Of a stretch of DNA of 64,000 nucleotides, positions 18,645-28,489 are shown piece after piece. Position 1 is the first letter of the stretch, and each line of letters begins with the position of its first letter. This stretch comes from Akkermansia sp. Its GTDB lineage: Bacteria > Verrucomicrobiota > Verrucomicrobiia > Verrucomicrobiales > Akkermansiaceae. The stretch lies in contig JAFQDN010000055.1 of assembly GCA_017415995.1 (NCBI GenBank), positions 1-64,000 of the forward strand. The letters are read 5' to 3'. The notes under the pieces were generated by a model, which saw nothing but the letters and a program-made list of their open reading frames with translations, was not told the origin of the DNA and made no database searches. Position numbers and translations under genes: made by a program.

Positions 18645-20047
18645 CAATTCTCGGGGGTTTTGAGGTGTTCTGCCATGCGGTATGCTGCCTCCGGCACGTA
18701 TTCTTTCCACGTCTCGTCCCCGGCGTTAATCATGCGGACTATATCACGCGGTGTGCGGAAGAGCAATTTTTGGTTAAAATACGGCACAGCCACAACATCT
18801 CCGTTGTCCAGCAAGTGTTTGTACAGGTAGCGGTACTTCTCCGGCGCATTGTAGGTACCGGCCGTCACAAATTCACCGGTTTTGCGGTTTATCCACGGTG
18901 TAACATAGAAGCGAGTCTTATTGATGAAGCAATGCCCCATGCTGGCCAGAATGCCTCCCGGCGTATCCGCCCACTTGTCCTTAAAGAGCTCATTCAGCAG
19001 CCCAATGGAGAGCGCAATGGCCACCGGTTCTTTGGTATAGCGGTTCAGCAGCGTGGAAATACGGTGGAAGTGTGTGATGTTGGTCACCATTACCGTCTTG
19101 CCGAGCGCAGCCAACGCATCCGCGCGGTCTATGAATGCCAGTAAATCGACTTCCTTACCGCGCAAGAGATTGGAGAGGGAAATTTCACAAATATCCACCA
19201 CGCGGGAGTGTTGGTCTTCCGGCAAACCTGCCATGAATTTGGCGCGCACACTATCCATCATCTCCAAGTGTATGTTGCAGATGGGCATAAAACTGCCACG
19301 CATCAGCACAATAGGCCGCTTGTACAGAAAATCCGCCGGCTGAGCCACCCGACCATCCGGGCAAAATAGAGTAGCCTCCGACAACCCGCAGCGTACAAGC
19401 TCCAACGCCAGGATTCGGTTGTCAAACATGCTGAATCCATTGCCGGAAAAGCGCATAAAATCCACCTCAAACATACCGCGGTCCAAATTATCGGCCACAC
19501 TGTTTACAAACTCATCCATATGCTCACGCTTGTAGCACAGAGCATACAACAAATTGACCCCCAGAATTCCCAACACGCGCATCTGCACATCGTGGTCCGG
19601 CACCAGCAAGCGCACATGCATGACAAAGTCACTCGGCTCCGCCCCGGGGCGTAATTGGAAGCGTACTCCTATCCAAGCGGACCATGGGCCGTTATCCCGG
19701 TATCCTTTGCACTTCACCGTGTTGCAGAATGAGAAAAAGCAAGTATCCGCGCCGCGTTTTTCGCCCAGCCTATTAATGAGCTGTGTATACTCATAACCCA
19801 TCATCTGCTCCAAGCGCTCCTGAGACACATAACGGCGCACCGGACCGTACAGAGTATCACTCACGGTCATATCATACGCAGAAATTGTCTTCGCTACGGT
19901 TCCTGCTGCCCCGGATGAACGGAAAAACCAGTTTGCCGTCTCCTGTCCGGCACCAATTTCAGCAAAAGTTCCGTAAACACTCTTATCCATGTTGATGCGG
20001 AATGCCTTTTCCTGAGTTGCAGCCAATGCAAATGCTTCTGTAGACAT
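18644..20047 (-). CDS. conserved protein of unknown function, coupled to sufS
   Basis: The 467-residue protein belongs to a widespread but, to my knowledge, uncharacterised family; its near-invariant opening YGTFAEIGAGQE is recognisable at about residues 25-36, followed by a Gly-Gly/Ala-rich AAGTVAKT stretch and GNGFSMFDNR in the middle. Some database names call relatives nicotinate-nucleotide adenylyltransferase, but no HxGH nucleotidyltransferase motif is visible here, so I do not adopt that name. There is no signal peptide, so it is probably cytoplasmic. Its stop overlaps the sufS start, which suggests translational coupling. It begins 22 bases after the penicillin-binding protein gene ends. 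Confidence 0.8.
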   Translation of the reverse strand: MSTEAFALAATQEKAFRINMDKSVYGTFAEIGAGQETANWFFRSSGAAGTVAKTISAYDMTVSDTLYGPVRRYVSQERLEQMMGYEYTQLINRLGEKRGADTCFFSFCNTVKCKGYRDNGPWSAWIGVRFQLRPGAEPSDFVMHVRLLVPDHDVQMRVLGILGVNLLYALCYKREHMDEFVNSVADNLDRGMFEVDFMRFSGNGFSMFDNRILALELVRCGLSEATLFCPDGRVAQPADFLYKRPIVLMRGSFMPICNIHLEMMDSVRAKFMAGLPEDQHSRVVDICEISLSNLLRGKEVDLLAFIDRADALAALGKTVMVTNITHFHRISTLLNRYTKEPVAIALSIGLLNELFKDKWADTPGGILASMGHCFINKTRFYVTPWINRKTGEFVTAGTYNAPEKYRYLYKHLLDNGDVVAVPYFNQKLLFRTPRDIVRMINAGDETWKEYVPEAAYRMAEHLKTPEN

Positions 20048-20069
20048 ATAATGATGAAAAAAATTGTTG

Positions 20070-22679
20070 TTATAAATCGAAAGGAATAACGGGGATATTC
20101 CGCAGGGGGCGCGGACTCGTCAGCGGTATCGAGGTATCCACATCCGGCTCTTTTTGGGTGCGTGACACCTTATCCACGGAGAGATTCACCTCCTCAGAGG
20201 TCTCGTCTTTCAGCTGCGCAATATCCTCAGCGTTTCTGTAACGCGGGTTTAGGTCCAAGTTACAGTTGTACGGGTCATCACCGGTAAGGGCGGGAGCTTT
20301 GGGCAACACCGGCACTACGGGCAATACTCGGGTGGATGCCGTACTGCTGCCACCGTAATCGATAAAGTCGCCCAGGGAGGGGCTCCCGTCTCCATGCACG
20401 GAACAGGAGGCCAAGCTGACATCTCCCTTCGGGAAATACTCACGGTACGTCAGCAAATCATAACTGGAGTTGCACCCGCGGATGGTGGACTCGTAGCAGT
20501 AATCCGTGGCTCGTAATCCGGAGGCCTTGCATATCTCAACCACCTCAGTATCGGACGGCGGTTGTATCTCCTCCGACGGAAACTTTGCATCAGCAGCGGC
20601 ATGGAACACCGCTCCCATTATCGGCGCACAAATGTCGGAACCGAATGCGGTTTTGTAGATGGGGGTATGGTCATTCAAGAAGCCCACCCATATACCGCAT
20701 GTCACGGAAGAATCGTAAGCAAAGAGGGAAGCATCCGCAAAGTCATAGTTCGTACCGCTTTTGACGGCCCCCTTAAAGGAATCCGGCATGAAGGTGCGTA
20801 CTCGCTTGGCAGAGCCGGTTCCCAGTGAATCACGCAAAATAGAATGGATACGGAAAGCCGTGCACGGCTTGGCGCACTCATAAAGCTCACCTTTCAGGTT
20901 ATCCTTACGCTCCCACAGAATCGTTCCGTTGGCATCCTCAATTTTGGTGATGACAAAGGGGTACTGTGCGCGGTATCCGCAGTTCGGGAATACGGAATAG
21001 GCCAACACCATCTGCCGCAGTGACATGGGTTCCGTTCCCAAATAAACGCGGGGGTAATACTGCGGGCAAGCCTCGGTACTGCCGGGATTACGCAAGGGAG
21101 GGGTTATACCGACACGGCTGAGCGTGTTAATAAATGGCTTGCAGCCGATGTTCGGGTTGGCGCTCAGGGCTATACCCAATCGCGCAGCGGAGGATATTTT
21201 GGAGTATGCCAATGCTTGGCGAGCCGTGATGGAATCCAAGTAACGGCCTTTCGGCTCTTCCAAGCCCCACTCACCGAGGATGCCCTCCGTACCGCCGATG
21301 CCGGCAAGGCGGTTATCCAACGCATCATCCACCAGGCGGGAGCACGGTGAATAGCCGTGGTCAAACGCACACATGTACAGGAAAGGCAACAAGGCCGTGC
21401 CCACCGGGCGCCGCCCGGATTCGATGATGTCATAGTTAGAGCGCTCAAAGCTGCGCCCGCCCACATAGGCCAGCACTGCCCCGGTCTTGTTATCAATGGC
21501 AAACACGGCACCATCCAAGTAGTTATGCACAGCGGGCGCATCTGCCGGAACCGGGTCGGAAAAACGCACGTGCGCATAATCCTCACGAGCCTCAATATCA
21601 TCCAACTGCTTCACCAAGGCGGCCATGGCAGCCTCCTGCATGCCCTTATCAATCGTCGTGTATATGCGAATGCCTGCACTCTTAATGATTTCTTGCCCGC
21701 GCACGGGGTCTTTGAAGATGCTGAGAGCCTGCTGTTGTATCAGAGAATGCAGGTGCGAGGTCTGACGGCGGATGGGGTCAGGTTTCACCTCCAGCGGCGT
21801 CAGTTTAAGGCGCTCGGCTTCCTCCAGCGTCAGGTAATTAAGGCGCTGCATGCGGTCTATTACATCATTGCGCCAGCGGCGGTTCAACTCCGGATTGCGG
21901 ATGGGGTTGTAGTTCTCCGGGTTCTTAATCAAGGCGGCAATACTGGCAGCCTCGCGCACCGTCAGGTCTATCGGTTCTTTCCCGAAGTAACCTTTCGCGG
22001 CAGCGCGTATGCCGTAATAGCCACACCCAAAGTAGATGCGGTTGAGGTAAAACTCCATAATCTGACGTTTGGAGTATTTTTCCTCAATACGAATCGCCAA
22101 AAAGATTTCCACCATTTTACGCTCATAGCGGCTACCGCCCCGCACCTCGGTGCGGCGCTCCAAATCGTAAGCGTTACGAGCAAGCTGTTGGGTTATGGTG
22201 GAGGCTCCTTGGTTTGCTGCACCACCGGCAGCAAGAGCCTCCTTAGCCGCGCGCAAAATACCAACCGGGTCATACCCACCGTGCGTCCAAAAGGTTTTAT
22301 CCTCCTGAGCCACAAGCGCATCTATCATGCATGGGGCTATCTTGTCATAGGTCACGTAGCTGCGGTTTTCATCAAATATGCGACCTATTTCCTGCTTATT
22401 GCGGTCATATATAATGCAGGGATGATCCAGATTATTGATGTCCTCCAAATTGAACTCATCCGCCCATTTCTCATACTTTGCCGTAAAAATTTTGAAACCG
22501 AGGTAGCCACCGGCCGCCAAAATTACCATCATGACAGCACAAAATACGGCGAATTTAATCAGAAAACGCTTCCACCAACTGCCCTTGCGGGCCGGCTTGG
22601 CCTTGCGCTCGTCGTTGTGTTTACGGCGGCGCGCCTCAGCAGCCTTACGGCGGTTCTGGTATTCGTCAAGGTCGTCCAT
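20070..22679 (-). CDS. class A penicillin-binding protein with degenerate transpeptidase
   Basis: Membrane-anchored cell-wall synthase of 869 residues: a basic cytoplasmic tail (1-37), one membrane segment (about 41-63), a GT51 glycosyltransferase domain (80-260), and a transpeptidase-type domain (about 390-690). The glycosyltransferase motifs are intact: EDKTFWTHGG (E126), GASTITQQLARN, RKMVEIFLAIRIEEKYSK and LNRIYFGCGYYGI. In the transpeptidase domain, the SxxK box reads VGTALLPF, with Thr428 and Leu431 in place of Ser and Lys. The SxN box reads SKI (493-495); only KSGT (640-643) remains. It should therefore polymerise glycan but probably not crosslink peptides. It lies upstream of the conserved 467-residue gene and sufS. 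Confidence 0.88.
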   Translation of the reverse strand: MDDLDEYQNRRKAAEARRRKHNDERKAKPARKGSWWKRFLIKFAVFCAVMMVILAAGGYLGFKIFTAKYEKWADEFNLEDINNLDHPCIIYDRNKQEIGRIFDENRSYVTYDKIAPCMIDALVAQEDKTFWTHGGYDPVGILRAAKEALAAGGAANQGASTITQQLARNAYDLERRTEVRGGSRYERKMVEIFLAIRIEEKYSKRQIMEFYLNRIYFGCGYYGIRAAAKGYFGKEPIDLTVREAASIAALIKNPENYNPIRNPELNRRWRNDVIDRMQRLNYLTLEEAERLKLTPLEVKPDPIRRQTSHLHSLIQQQALSIFKDPVRGQEIIKSAGIRIYTTIDKGMQEAAMAALVKQLDDIEAREDYAHVRFSDPVPADAPAVHNYLDGAVFAIDNKTGAVLAYVGGRSFERSNYDIIESGRRPVGTALLPFLYMCAFDHGYSPCSRLVDDALDNRLAGIGGTEGILGEWGLEEPKGRYLDSITARQALAYSKISSAARLGIALSANPNIGCKPFINTLSRVGITPPLRNPGSTEACPQYYPRVYLGTEPMSLRQMVLAYSVFPNCGYRAQYPFVITKIEDANGTILWERKDNLKGELYECAKPCTAFRIHSILRDSLGTGSAKRVRTFMPDSFKGAVKSGTNYDFADASLFAYDSSVTCGIWVGFLNDHTPIYKTAFGSDICAPIMGAVFHAAADAKFPSEEIQPPSDTEVVEICKASGLRATDYCYESTIRGCNSSYDLLTYREYFPKGDVSLASCSVHGDGSPSLGDFIDYGGSSTASTRVLPVVPVLPKAPALTGDDPYNCNLDLNPRYRNAEDIAQLKDETSEEVNLSVDKVSRTQKEPDVDTSIPLTSPRPLRNIPVIPFDL

Positions 22680-22756
22680 GCTCTTTCGCGTAGAGAATAG
22701 CAGAAAGCCCCCCGGATTTCAAGGCTCAAATGCGTATTGTTGTCCTTAGGCTCGCA

Positions 22757-24241
22757 TTATTCCCCGACTTTATCGTTTTTTTCGGGGTTAACACGCAACA
22801 AAAGCCACAAAAAGAGCAAAGCTACCCCAAAGCTGATGGCCAGTGAATAGCTCCCATCCATGCATATCAGGCAATCCGGGGCACTTAATAAAAAGCCGCA
22901 GCACACCATCGTCATGAACAAGGCAGGCAGCGTGACTATCCAATGCATGCGGCTCCGTCTCCGCAGCAACACGGCCAAACTCCACAAGGTAAAACATGCC
23001 AGAGTCTGGTTTGCCCACCCGAAAAAGCGCCATATGACCGCAAAATCCAGATTAGCGATGATAATCACCATGGCAAAAATCGGCAGTGCCAAAGCAAGTC
23101 GTGCCGCTACTTTCTTTTGCTCTAGGCCTAGGGCATCTGCCAACATTAAGCGGCAGCAACGCATGGCAGTATCTCCACTGGTAATCGGCAACACCACTAC
23201 TCCCAGCAAGGCCAACACGGCTCCCACCTTACCCAGCAGCATAAACGACGCCTCGTTCACCGCAATAGCAGGGTTTTTAAGCGTTACCGTCATAAAGTTC
23301 ACCGCCTCGCCCTGCGTTACGGCCTTCACCAACTGGCCGTCTGCCAAGGTATAGGTGGTCAGCACATCACGTAGGGTAATACCAGCAACTGCCCACACCA
23401 AGGCCACCAAGCCCTCCACCACCATAGCACCGTAAAACACGGTACGCAGGTTCTTTGCTTGCGCTAAACAACGCACCATCATGGGGCTTTGCGTAGCGTG
23501 GAAACCGGATATCGCTCCGCACGCGATTGTCACAAACAACACCGGCCATACGGAAATCCCGCTCGGGTGCATATTACTGAAAAAATCCGTATAGGGCAAC
23601 ACCTCATACGGGCTCTGAGGCAGTGCTACCGCTACCCCCACCACCATCACCAAAAACAGCAACCCGAATATCGGGTATATTTTGCCGATGATGACATCTA
23701 TCGGCAATACCGTTGCCAAAAAGTAATAACCCAATATAATCACACACCACCACACAACGGAAATCCCGGATACCAAGCCATGCAGCATGCCCGCAGGGCC
23801 TTGCGTAAAGACCACTCCCACCATCAGCATCAGTACAATGCACACGCCGCGCATCAGGTACCCGCTGTACTTGCCGAGGTTCCCCTTCACCAGCTCCGGC
23901 AGGTTACTGCCACCCTTCTCGGCCGATGCCACGGCGGCATAAAAATCATGCACTGCCCCGGCCAACAAACAACCTAACACTATCCACAACAGTGCTACAG
24001 GCCCGAACAAACACCCGGACAACGCACCGAATACGGGACCGAGCCCTGCTATATTCAGCAACTGTACAAAAAACACGCGCCACGTCGGCATCGCCACATA
24101 ATCCACGCCATCTGCCTGCTCCACTACCGGCATCCGCATCCCGGTATCCACGCCGTACACCTTCTCGGCTATCTTGCCATACACAAAGAATCCGCCGACT
24201 AACAACGCCGCACTCAGGGCAAATATCAACATTCCGAACAT
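22757..24241 (-). CDS. cstA: CstA family peptide/pyruvate transporter
   Basis: Polytopic inner-membrane protein of 494 residues in the carbon starvation CstA family, which has been linked to uptake of peptides or pyruvate. The family stretch ends in GPVFGALSGCLFGP near residue 80, with AGAVHDFYAAVASAEKGG just after it, and GFHATQSPMM follows near 245. About 13 hydrophobic segments are seen. It is shorter than E. coli CstA (about 700 residues), matching the short form of many bacteria. It is a probable single-gene unit downstream of the DUF805 gene's terminator. Confidence 0.92.
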   Translation of the reverse strand: MFGMLIFALSAALLVGGFFVYGKIAEKVYGVDTGMRMPVVEQADGVDYVAMPTWRVFFVQLLNIAGLGPVFGALSGCLFGPVALLWIVLGCLLAGAVHDFYAAVASAEKGGSNLPELVKGNLGKYSGYLMRGVCIVLMLMVGVVFTQGPAGMLHGLVSGISVVWWCVIILGYYFLATVLPIDVIIGKIYPIFGLLFLVMVVGVAVALPQSPYEVLPYTDFFSNMHPSGISVWPVLFVTIACGAISGFHATQSPMMVRCLAQAKNLRTVFYGAMVVEGLVALVWAVAGITLRDVLTTYTLADGQLVKAVTQGEAVNFMTVTLKNPAIAVNEASFMLLGKVGAVLALLGVVVLPITSGDTAMRCCRLMLADALGLEQKKVAARLALALPIFAMVIIIANLDFAVIWRFFGWANQTLACFTLWSLAVLLRRRSRMHWIVTLPALFMTMVCCGFLLSAPDCLICMDGSYSLAISFGVALLFLWLLLRVNPEKNDKVGE

Positions 24242-24251
24242 ACTTTACACA

Positions 24252-24280
24252 CAAAAAAGCGCGCAGGTTTCCCTGCGCAC
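24252..24280 (-). terminator. terminator after the DUF805 gene
   Basis: GCGCAGG (24272-24278, minus strand) pairs with CCTGCGC (24261-24267) around a four-base loop, followed on the minus strand by CTTTTTTG. Confidence 0.9.
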
Positions 24281-24300
24281 CTGTTATAACTATCTCACGC

Positions 24301-24852
24301 TTATTTTGCAGGCGGTGCCGGTATGCTGCCGTATTGATTCGGCCCGTGTGACGGCTCCAACGCCAGTATGATGTTGCCATATATCGGGATGAATATGTAC
24401 GCACCGTGTTTACCAATATCCTGCATACGGCGGAATCCCACGGCTATCATCGGCAGTATCATCCCCAGCATGCACAGGAACAACAACCCGGCCAATATCC
24501 ACAAGGGAGGGAAGAACATCCCTATCACCGTGAAAAGTATTCCCACAAAATGCACCACGTGTATCACCAAGAAGAACCACCAGTACTCAGCCTTCCCGGC
24601 ACGCCCGCTGAATTCGGCATAGCGCTTAAAGCAGGACACAACGGCATCTATCATCGTGTACCCCTTTATCTGCGCAAGGCGTTCTGCCTCTGCCATTACG
24701 TCCATTACAGGTGCCCAATCAGGCATACCTTCATGCCATGCCACATAGTCAGCCGTTATCTGACCTCTTTGCAGCATATTCCTCACATCAGCAAGGCTAT
24801 ACGGTCCGGACTGGGCTCCGCCCCTCGGTGCTATAAAATATTTTGCTCCCAT
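24301..24852 (-). CDS. GYF_2-DUF805 membrane protein
   Basis: Two-domain protein of 183 residues. Residues 1-55 form a GYF_2 domain (GPYSLADVRNMLQRGQI, then a Trp-containing W..GMPDWAPV). Residues 65-175 match DUF805, with the family's opening SCFKRYAEFSGRAGKAEYWWF and three to four membrane segments. The same pairing is common in bacteria, but its role is not known. It sits upstream of cstA, with a strong terminator between the two. Confidence 0.87.
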   Translation of the reverse strand: MGAKYFIAPRGGAQSGPYSLADVRNMLQRGQITADYVAWHEGMPDWAPVMDVMAEAERLAQIKGYTMIDAVVSCFKRYAEFSGRAGKAEYWWFFLVIHVVHFVGILFTVIGMFFPPLWILAGLLFLCMLGMILPMIAVGFRRMQDIGKHGAYIFIPIYGNIILALEPSHGPNQYGSIPAPPAK

Positions 24853-24980
24853 AATCTGTTTCTTTGTAATATCGGTTGTATGCGCTCTACCCTTTTTTCA
24901 GGTACGCGCCCAGTCTATCCATTTTCTCCTACATTGTCAAGTTTTTATCGCGTTACTTGTTATATGCCCGGAGCAATGTC

Positions 24981-25244
24981 CTACTCTCCACCGGGAGCAG
25001 AGGCATCCCCTAAATCCGGAGTATAAGGAACATCACCCCCGAGCACTTGGGGGAGCTCCTCTTCCTCGGTCGGAGTGGTAGGCTGATTTTTCAGCGAGGG
25101 TTCAGGCATATGTGAATTAGCGGAAACCTGAGGCACATCTCCCGGGAGAGTTTGCCTATCACAAGAGGCAAGCAACGATCCCAGCACAGCCACCACAGCG
25201 GGAGCGACTGTATTTGTCTTGCTTGTTGAGGGTTGTATTCTCAT
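24981..25244 (-). CDS. small lipoprotein
   Basis: The 87-residue product has a hydrophobic stretch ending in the lipobox LLASC near residue 28, so it is probably a lipoprotein. The remaining part is short, low in complexity and rich in Pro, Glu and Asp, with no domain I recognise. It starts 15 bases before the end of the next exported protein gene, on the same strand, so the two are likely one unit. Confidence 0.6.
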   Translation of the reverse strand: MRIQPSTSKTNTVAPAVVAVLGSLLASCDRQTLPGDVPQVSANSHMPEPSLKNQPTTPTEEEELPQVLGGDVPYTPDLGDASAPGGE

Positions 25245-25259
25245 GGATGTACTTTCGGA

Positions 25260-25697
25260 TTATAGAGACAATCGAGCGGAAACCTGCTTCCACCAATGCT
25301 GCAGCGGAGCCCCGGCATTTCGCTTCTCTAATTTGAGAAACAACAGCACAATTCCCTCTGCGGTAAGTTGAACCGGGAGTGACATGAGCCAAGAGCCATC
25401 ATCGGCCAGTAGGTTCAGATAAAAACAATCATCCGGGGCACAACGTTGAGTGGCAGATTGTGCACCATCAAGCAAAGCTAATAACTCGGTAGTTTCAGTA
25501 GACGTAAGTGCATATTCCGAATTATTGAGATATATTGTTACCTTTGTTGCCTTTGCAAGCTGCTCTTGCAAATGCTGCGTAGCAGTGGGGTTACAGGCAT
25601 CGTAGCCGATTGTCGATGGTTCAGCCGGGGAGCCCAAGGTGCTCGGATGTGCAGCAACCATCGCAAGCAATGACGCAGAATAAAAAATTATTTTCAT
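25260..25697 (-). CDS. small exported protein of unknown function
   Basis: This 145-residue protein has a signal peptide (KIIFYSASLLAMVAAHPS) and contains two cysteines in the pair CAPDDC. I do not recognise the domain. It is followed after 15 bases by the small lipoprotein gene. The gap to the 449-residue exported protein gene is about 57 bases, again on the same strand. Confidence 0.65.
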   Translation of the reverse strand: MKIIFYSASLLAMVAAHPSTLGSPAEPSTIGYDACNPTATQHLQEQLAKATKVTIYLNNSEYALTSTETTELLALLDGAQSATQRCAPDDCFYLNLLADDGSWLMSLPVQLTAEGIVLLFLKLEKRNAGAPLQHWWKQVSARLSL

Positions 25698-25754
25698 TTG
25701 ATATCGAAAAGGAGGTGTTTCACCGTTAGGATAACAGAGCTCCGGCAGACTGCT

Positions 25755-27104
25755 CTATTTTGCGTAGCGATTGCATTGAAGCTTTATGCGTTTGAAATAA
25801 TTTTGAAAGAACTTCACATGATAGTTAATCGCAGAAAAGAGAGGCATCCCCATGGATTCTGTCCGATTGAGATTATCCATGTAAAGAGAGTTTTCAGCCA
25901 AGCGTTTTCTCAACTGAATCAAACTATCGTCTTTATCCACTAAAGCAGCACACATATTCGGGATGTGTCTATCTACCAACTCCCTGAACTCGGCATCCGT
26001 TTTCACAAGGTCTTTGCCACCAACCTTTGAGAGAGCTTCAGCTTCTTCGAACGCGTTTTCAACATCGCTTCTCAAATACTCGCCCAACTCAGTAACACTT
26101 TTCAAGTGACTGATGTCCCACTCTTCCATGTATTTAAAATAGCTTCGCATCATAGCACCTTTAGCTGTGTTCGCAAATTGTGTTTGTTGGTCTCTGATGG
26201 TAATAAACTCCTTAGCGCCTGTAGTTCCAAACATGTCAACATGTGGTTTCAGGCCGAAGGTTGGGCCACTATATGAGCTATCATCACCAAGAATGATAAA
26301 GTTCATCCATTTATCCATCTTGCCGGAGTCCGGAGATGAACCGAAATATTGAATGGCAAGCGGTGCCTCTTTGGGCATGATATCCGCGCGTTCCAAAGCA
26401 ATGTCAAGTGTGTTGTATCTCGCAAACGAGGATTCACTTACAGAACCGGCATTGCTACCAAAATACTTGACCAGATGGTTGTAAATTCGGTCAGCGAGAC
26501 GCCCTTCTTGCTGATTTTCAATATAATCGCGAAAACGAGCGGTCTGTTGCACAATTTCCATGGTATCGTCATTATGTGAAAGGCAGGCTTTTTTGAACGA
26601 GCCGAAATACCACTTGGCAACAGCCTCAGAGCGAGAGATAACATGATCAATCTCTGCGTATTGAGAAGGGGTCAGATAGCGTTTGGCTGCTGCCAAAGTT
26701 GAACGGGACATTACCCCCTCAACAAATTGTCCACTTTCCGGCACAACCGGATAGTTACTCGAAAACCAAGCCAAAGTCTGATTATAAGCAGCGGCCGGGC
26801 TCAGCTCTTCAGTACACTCCGCTAAATCTTTGGTACCGGAAACTACTCGGCAGCAGTATGTTACGCGAGTCAGGATACGAGAATATCCTTCGTTGACAGC
26901 TTGAACATATTTTGCACTGTTGGTAATGAGGGATTGCAGAGCTCTATCTTTATCCTCAGCATCAGCAGCTGCAACCTCTTCTTCCGTAAAGATAAAGCCT
27001 TCATTATCCTCAACGGTGAAATCAAAACCATCTTGAGCAAAAGCCACAGGCCACAAAGTAAGCCCACTGAGAGCCAACAAGTAAAGGGAATTCTTAATTT
27101 TCAT
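25755..27104 (-). CDS. exported protein of unknown function (449 aa)
   Basis: The start at 27104 gives a clean signal peptide (KIKNSLYLLALSGLTLWPVAFAQ). An in-frame ATG at 27179 would add 25 residues ahead of it and is unlikely. The mature protein is mostly helical and charged; it has a Cys-Cys pair in TYCCRVV and no repeat or catalytic motif I can name. It lies 25 bases after the end of the 438-residue exported protein gene, so the two are probably co-transcribed. Confidence 0.75.
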   Translation of the reverse strand: MKIKNSLYLLALSGLTLWPVAFAQDGFDFTVEDNEGFIFTEEEVAAADAEDKDRALQSLITNSAKYVQAVNEGYSRILTRVTYCCRVVSGTKDLAECTEELSPAAAYNQTLAWFSSNYPVVPESGQFVEGVMSRSTLAAAKRYLTPSQYAEIDHVISRSEAVAKWYFGSFKKACLSHNDDTMEIVQQTARFRDYIENQQEGRLADRIYNHLVKYFGSNAGSVSESSFARYNTLDIALERADIMPKEAPLAIQYFGSSPDSGKMDKWMNFIILGDDSSYSGPTFGLKPHVDMFGTTGAKEFITIRDQQTQFANTAKGAMMRSYFKYMEEWDISHLKSVTELGEYLRSDVENAFEEAEALSKVGGKDLVKTDAEFRELVDRHIPNMCAALVDKDDSLIQLRKRLAENSLYMDNLNRTESMGMPLFSAINYHVKFFQNYFKRIKLQCNRYAK

Positions 27105-27129
27105 ATTAAAAAACGGAGTTATGATTGAA

Positions 27130-28446
27130 TCAGAAACGGATTTCGTAATCGTCGACATACCAACGACCTTTATCTCCACCTTTTCGGATAAGCTTATGCG
27201 TATTTTTCTCGCCTACCTGTTTACCGTTAGCATCAAAAGCCTGACTTTTAACCGTGGCATGTTCCACTTTTTCACCCTGCATTTTGATGAGATGGTCACG
27301 TTGGGCATCATCAAGGAAGAAGTTTTCCAAGTCATTCTTATCATCATGCCCCTTGTGAACGGTTATCTTAGCATCACTGAAAACAGCGTGCACATATTCC
27401 CCGTGGAGACGCTGTTGGTGCAAATCCCAGTGGTAACGCAGTAAAGATTCAGCGGTTTCTGTTGCATAGCGCTCAGGATTGATACACTTGAGGAAAAGCT
27501 CATAGTTCTTTTCCTTAATGGAGGCTAGGAAAATTTCCATGACGCGCTCGGGAGTAGCATCTTGAGGTACATCTTTTACGGTGTACCAGCTGTTTTTAAT
27601 ACCGGCAACCTTGTCCTCTTCAACGAAACTACCGCCCTTATCGTGATTGGCATCGAACGTAGCAACTATATGACCATCAACGTAGAGAGCTTCGGGCTCT
27701 ACTACCCAGCCCCATGAATAATTGCTCCGGCGGTTACCGGGAATTTCCATAACCGGGTCTGTTATTTTACCCAACACAGTAAAGTTGATACTCTCACCGA
27801 TGGAAGCATCAACCTCACGGCGGAATCGCTTAATTGCTTCATAGGGCCCCAACCATTCACGGCCGCCGATGTTGACGAAGTAGTAACCGGTAGAGGGTTT
27901 ACCTACCACAATATATTCACCGGAACCACCGACAAACTGATTATCCGGGTACTTAACATTCGGCAAAACGATGGTCTTATTGATAGGGCTGGCCTCATCG
28001 CTGAGTTTAATAGGATCCACCGTGGGGAACACCTTGGTAATGAGCTCACGGTCCTGCAGAAGCTCTTGCCACTTAGCAACACTGAGCTTAGCATAGCGCT
28101 CACGCAGCTCTTTTTCATTGTTGAGATAGGCCACCATGTCAGGCGTGATTTGTTGGTAGTTTCCCTTGCTCATCATCAGCGCGGCACGGGTACGCTCATA
28201 GAGAGCCTGTACGGCCGGATCATCAGGGTAGGCTTTCACCAATGCCTGCACACGGGAAAGTGCCTCATTTTTATTACGGAAAAGAGTGTTAGCATTACCG
28301 CCTGCACGTTTTACCTCAGCTTCAAACTCTTTAAGGTAATACTCGGCATAACCGATGTCTCGTGTGGGGGCTTTCGGGGAATCCGCAAGGGCACTGAAGC
28401 TCAGCACCATCAGTGGTAACAGAGAAAGTAGAGTTTGTTTACTCAT
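27130..28446 (-). CDS. exported protein of unknown function (438 aa)
   Basis: A signal peptide (KQTLLSLLPLMVLSFSALA) is followed by a helical N-terminal part of about 150 residues, then a mixed beta-rich part with YYFVNIGGREWLGPYEA and NYSWGWVVEPEALYVDG. The C-terminal 130 residues, from about YELFLKCINPERYA to WYVDDYEIRF, resemble small SnoaL/NTF2-like domains in outline only. I do not assign a function. It is 42 bases from the 275-residue ankyrin protein gene on the same strand. Confidence 0.72.
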   Translation of the reverse strand: MSKQTLLSLLPLMVLSFSALADSPKAPTRDIGYAEYYLKEFEAEVKRAGGNANTLFRNKNEALSRVQALVKAYPDDPAVQALYERTRAALMMSKGNYQQITPDMVAYLNNEKELRERYAKLSVAKWQELLQDRELITKVFPTVDPIKLSDEASPINKTIVLPNVKYPDNQFVGGSGEYIVVGKPSTGYYFVNIGGREWLGPYEAIKRFRREVDASIGESINFTVLGKITDPVMEIPGNRRSNYSWGWVVEPEALYVDGHIVATFDANHDKGGSFVEEDKVAGIKNSWYTVKDVPQDATPERVMEIFLASIKEKNYELFLKCINPERYATETAESLLRYHWDLHQQRLHGEYVHAVFSDAKITVHKGHDDKNDLENFFLDDAQRDHLIKMQGEKVEHATVKSQAFDANGKQVGEKNTHKLIRKGGDKGRWYVDDYEIRF

Positions 28447-28489
28447 GTTGTATGATGTTTTGTGTGTTAAAAGAATCAGCGCTCAATTT

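Noticed and set aside
18644-20047. Naming the 467-residue protein nicotinate-nucleotide adenylyltransferase
   Set aside because: The name appears on some database relatives, but no HxGH nucleotidyltransferase motif is visible.
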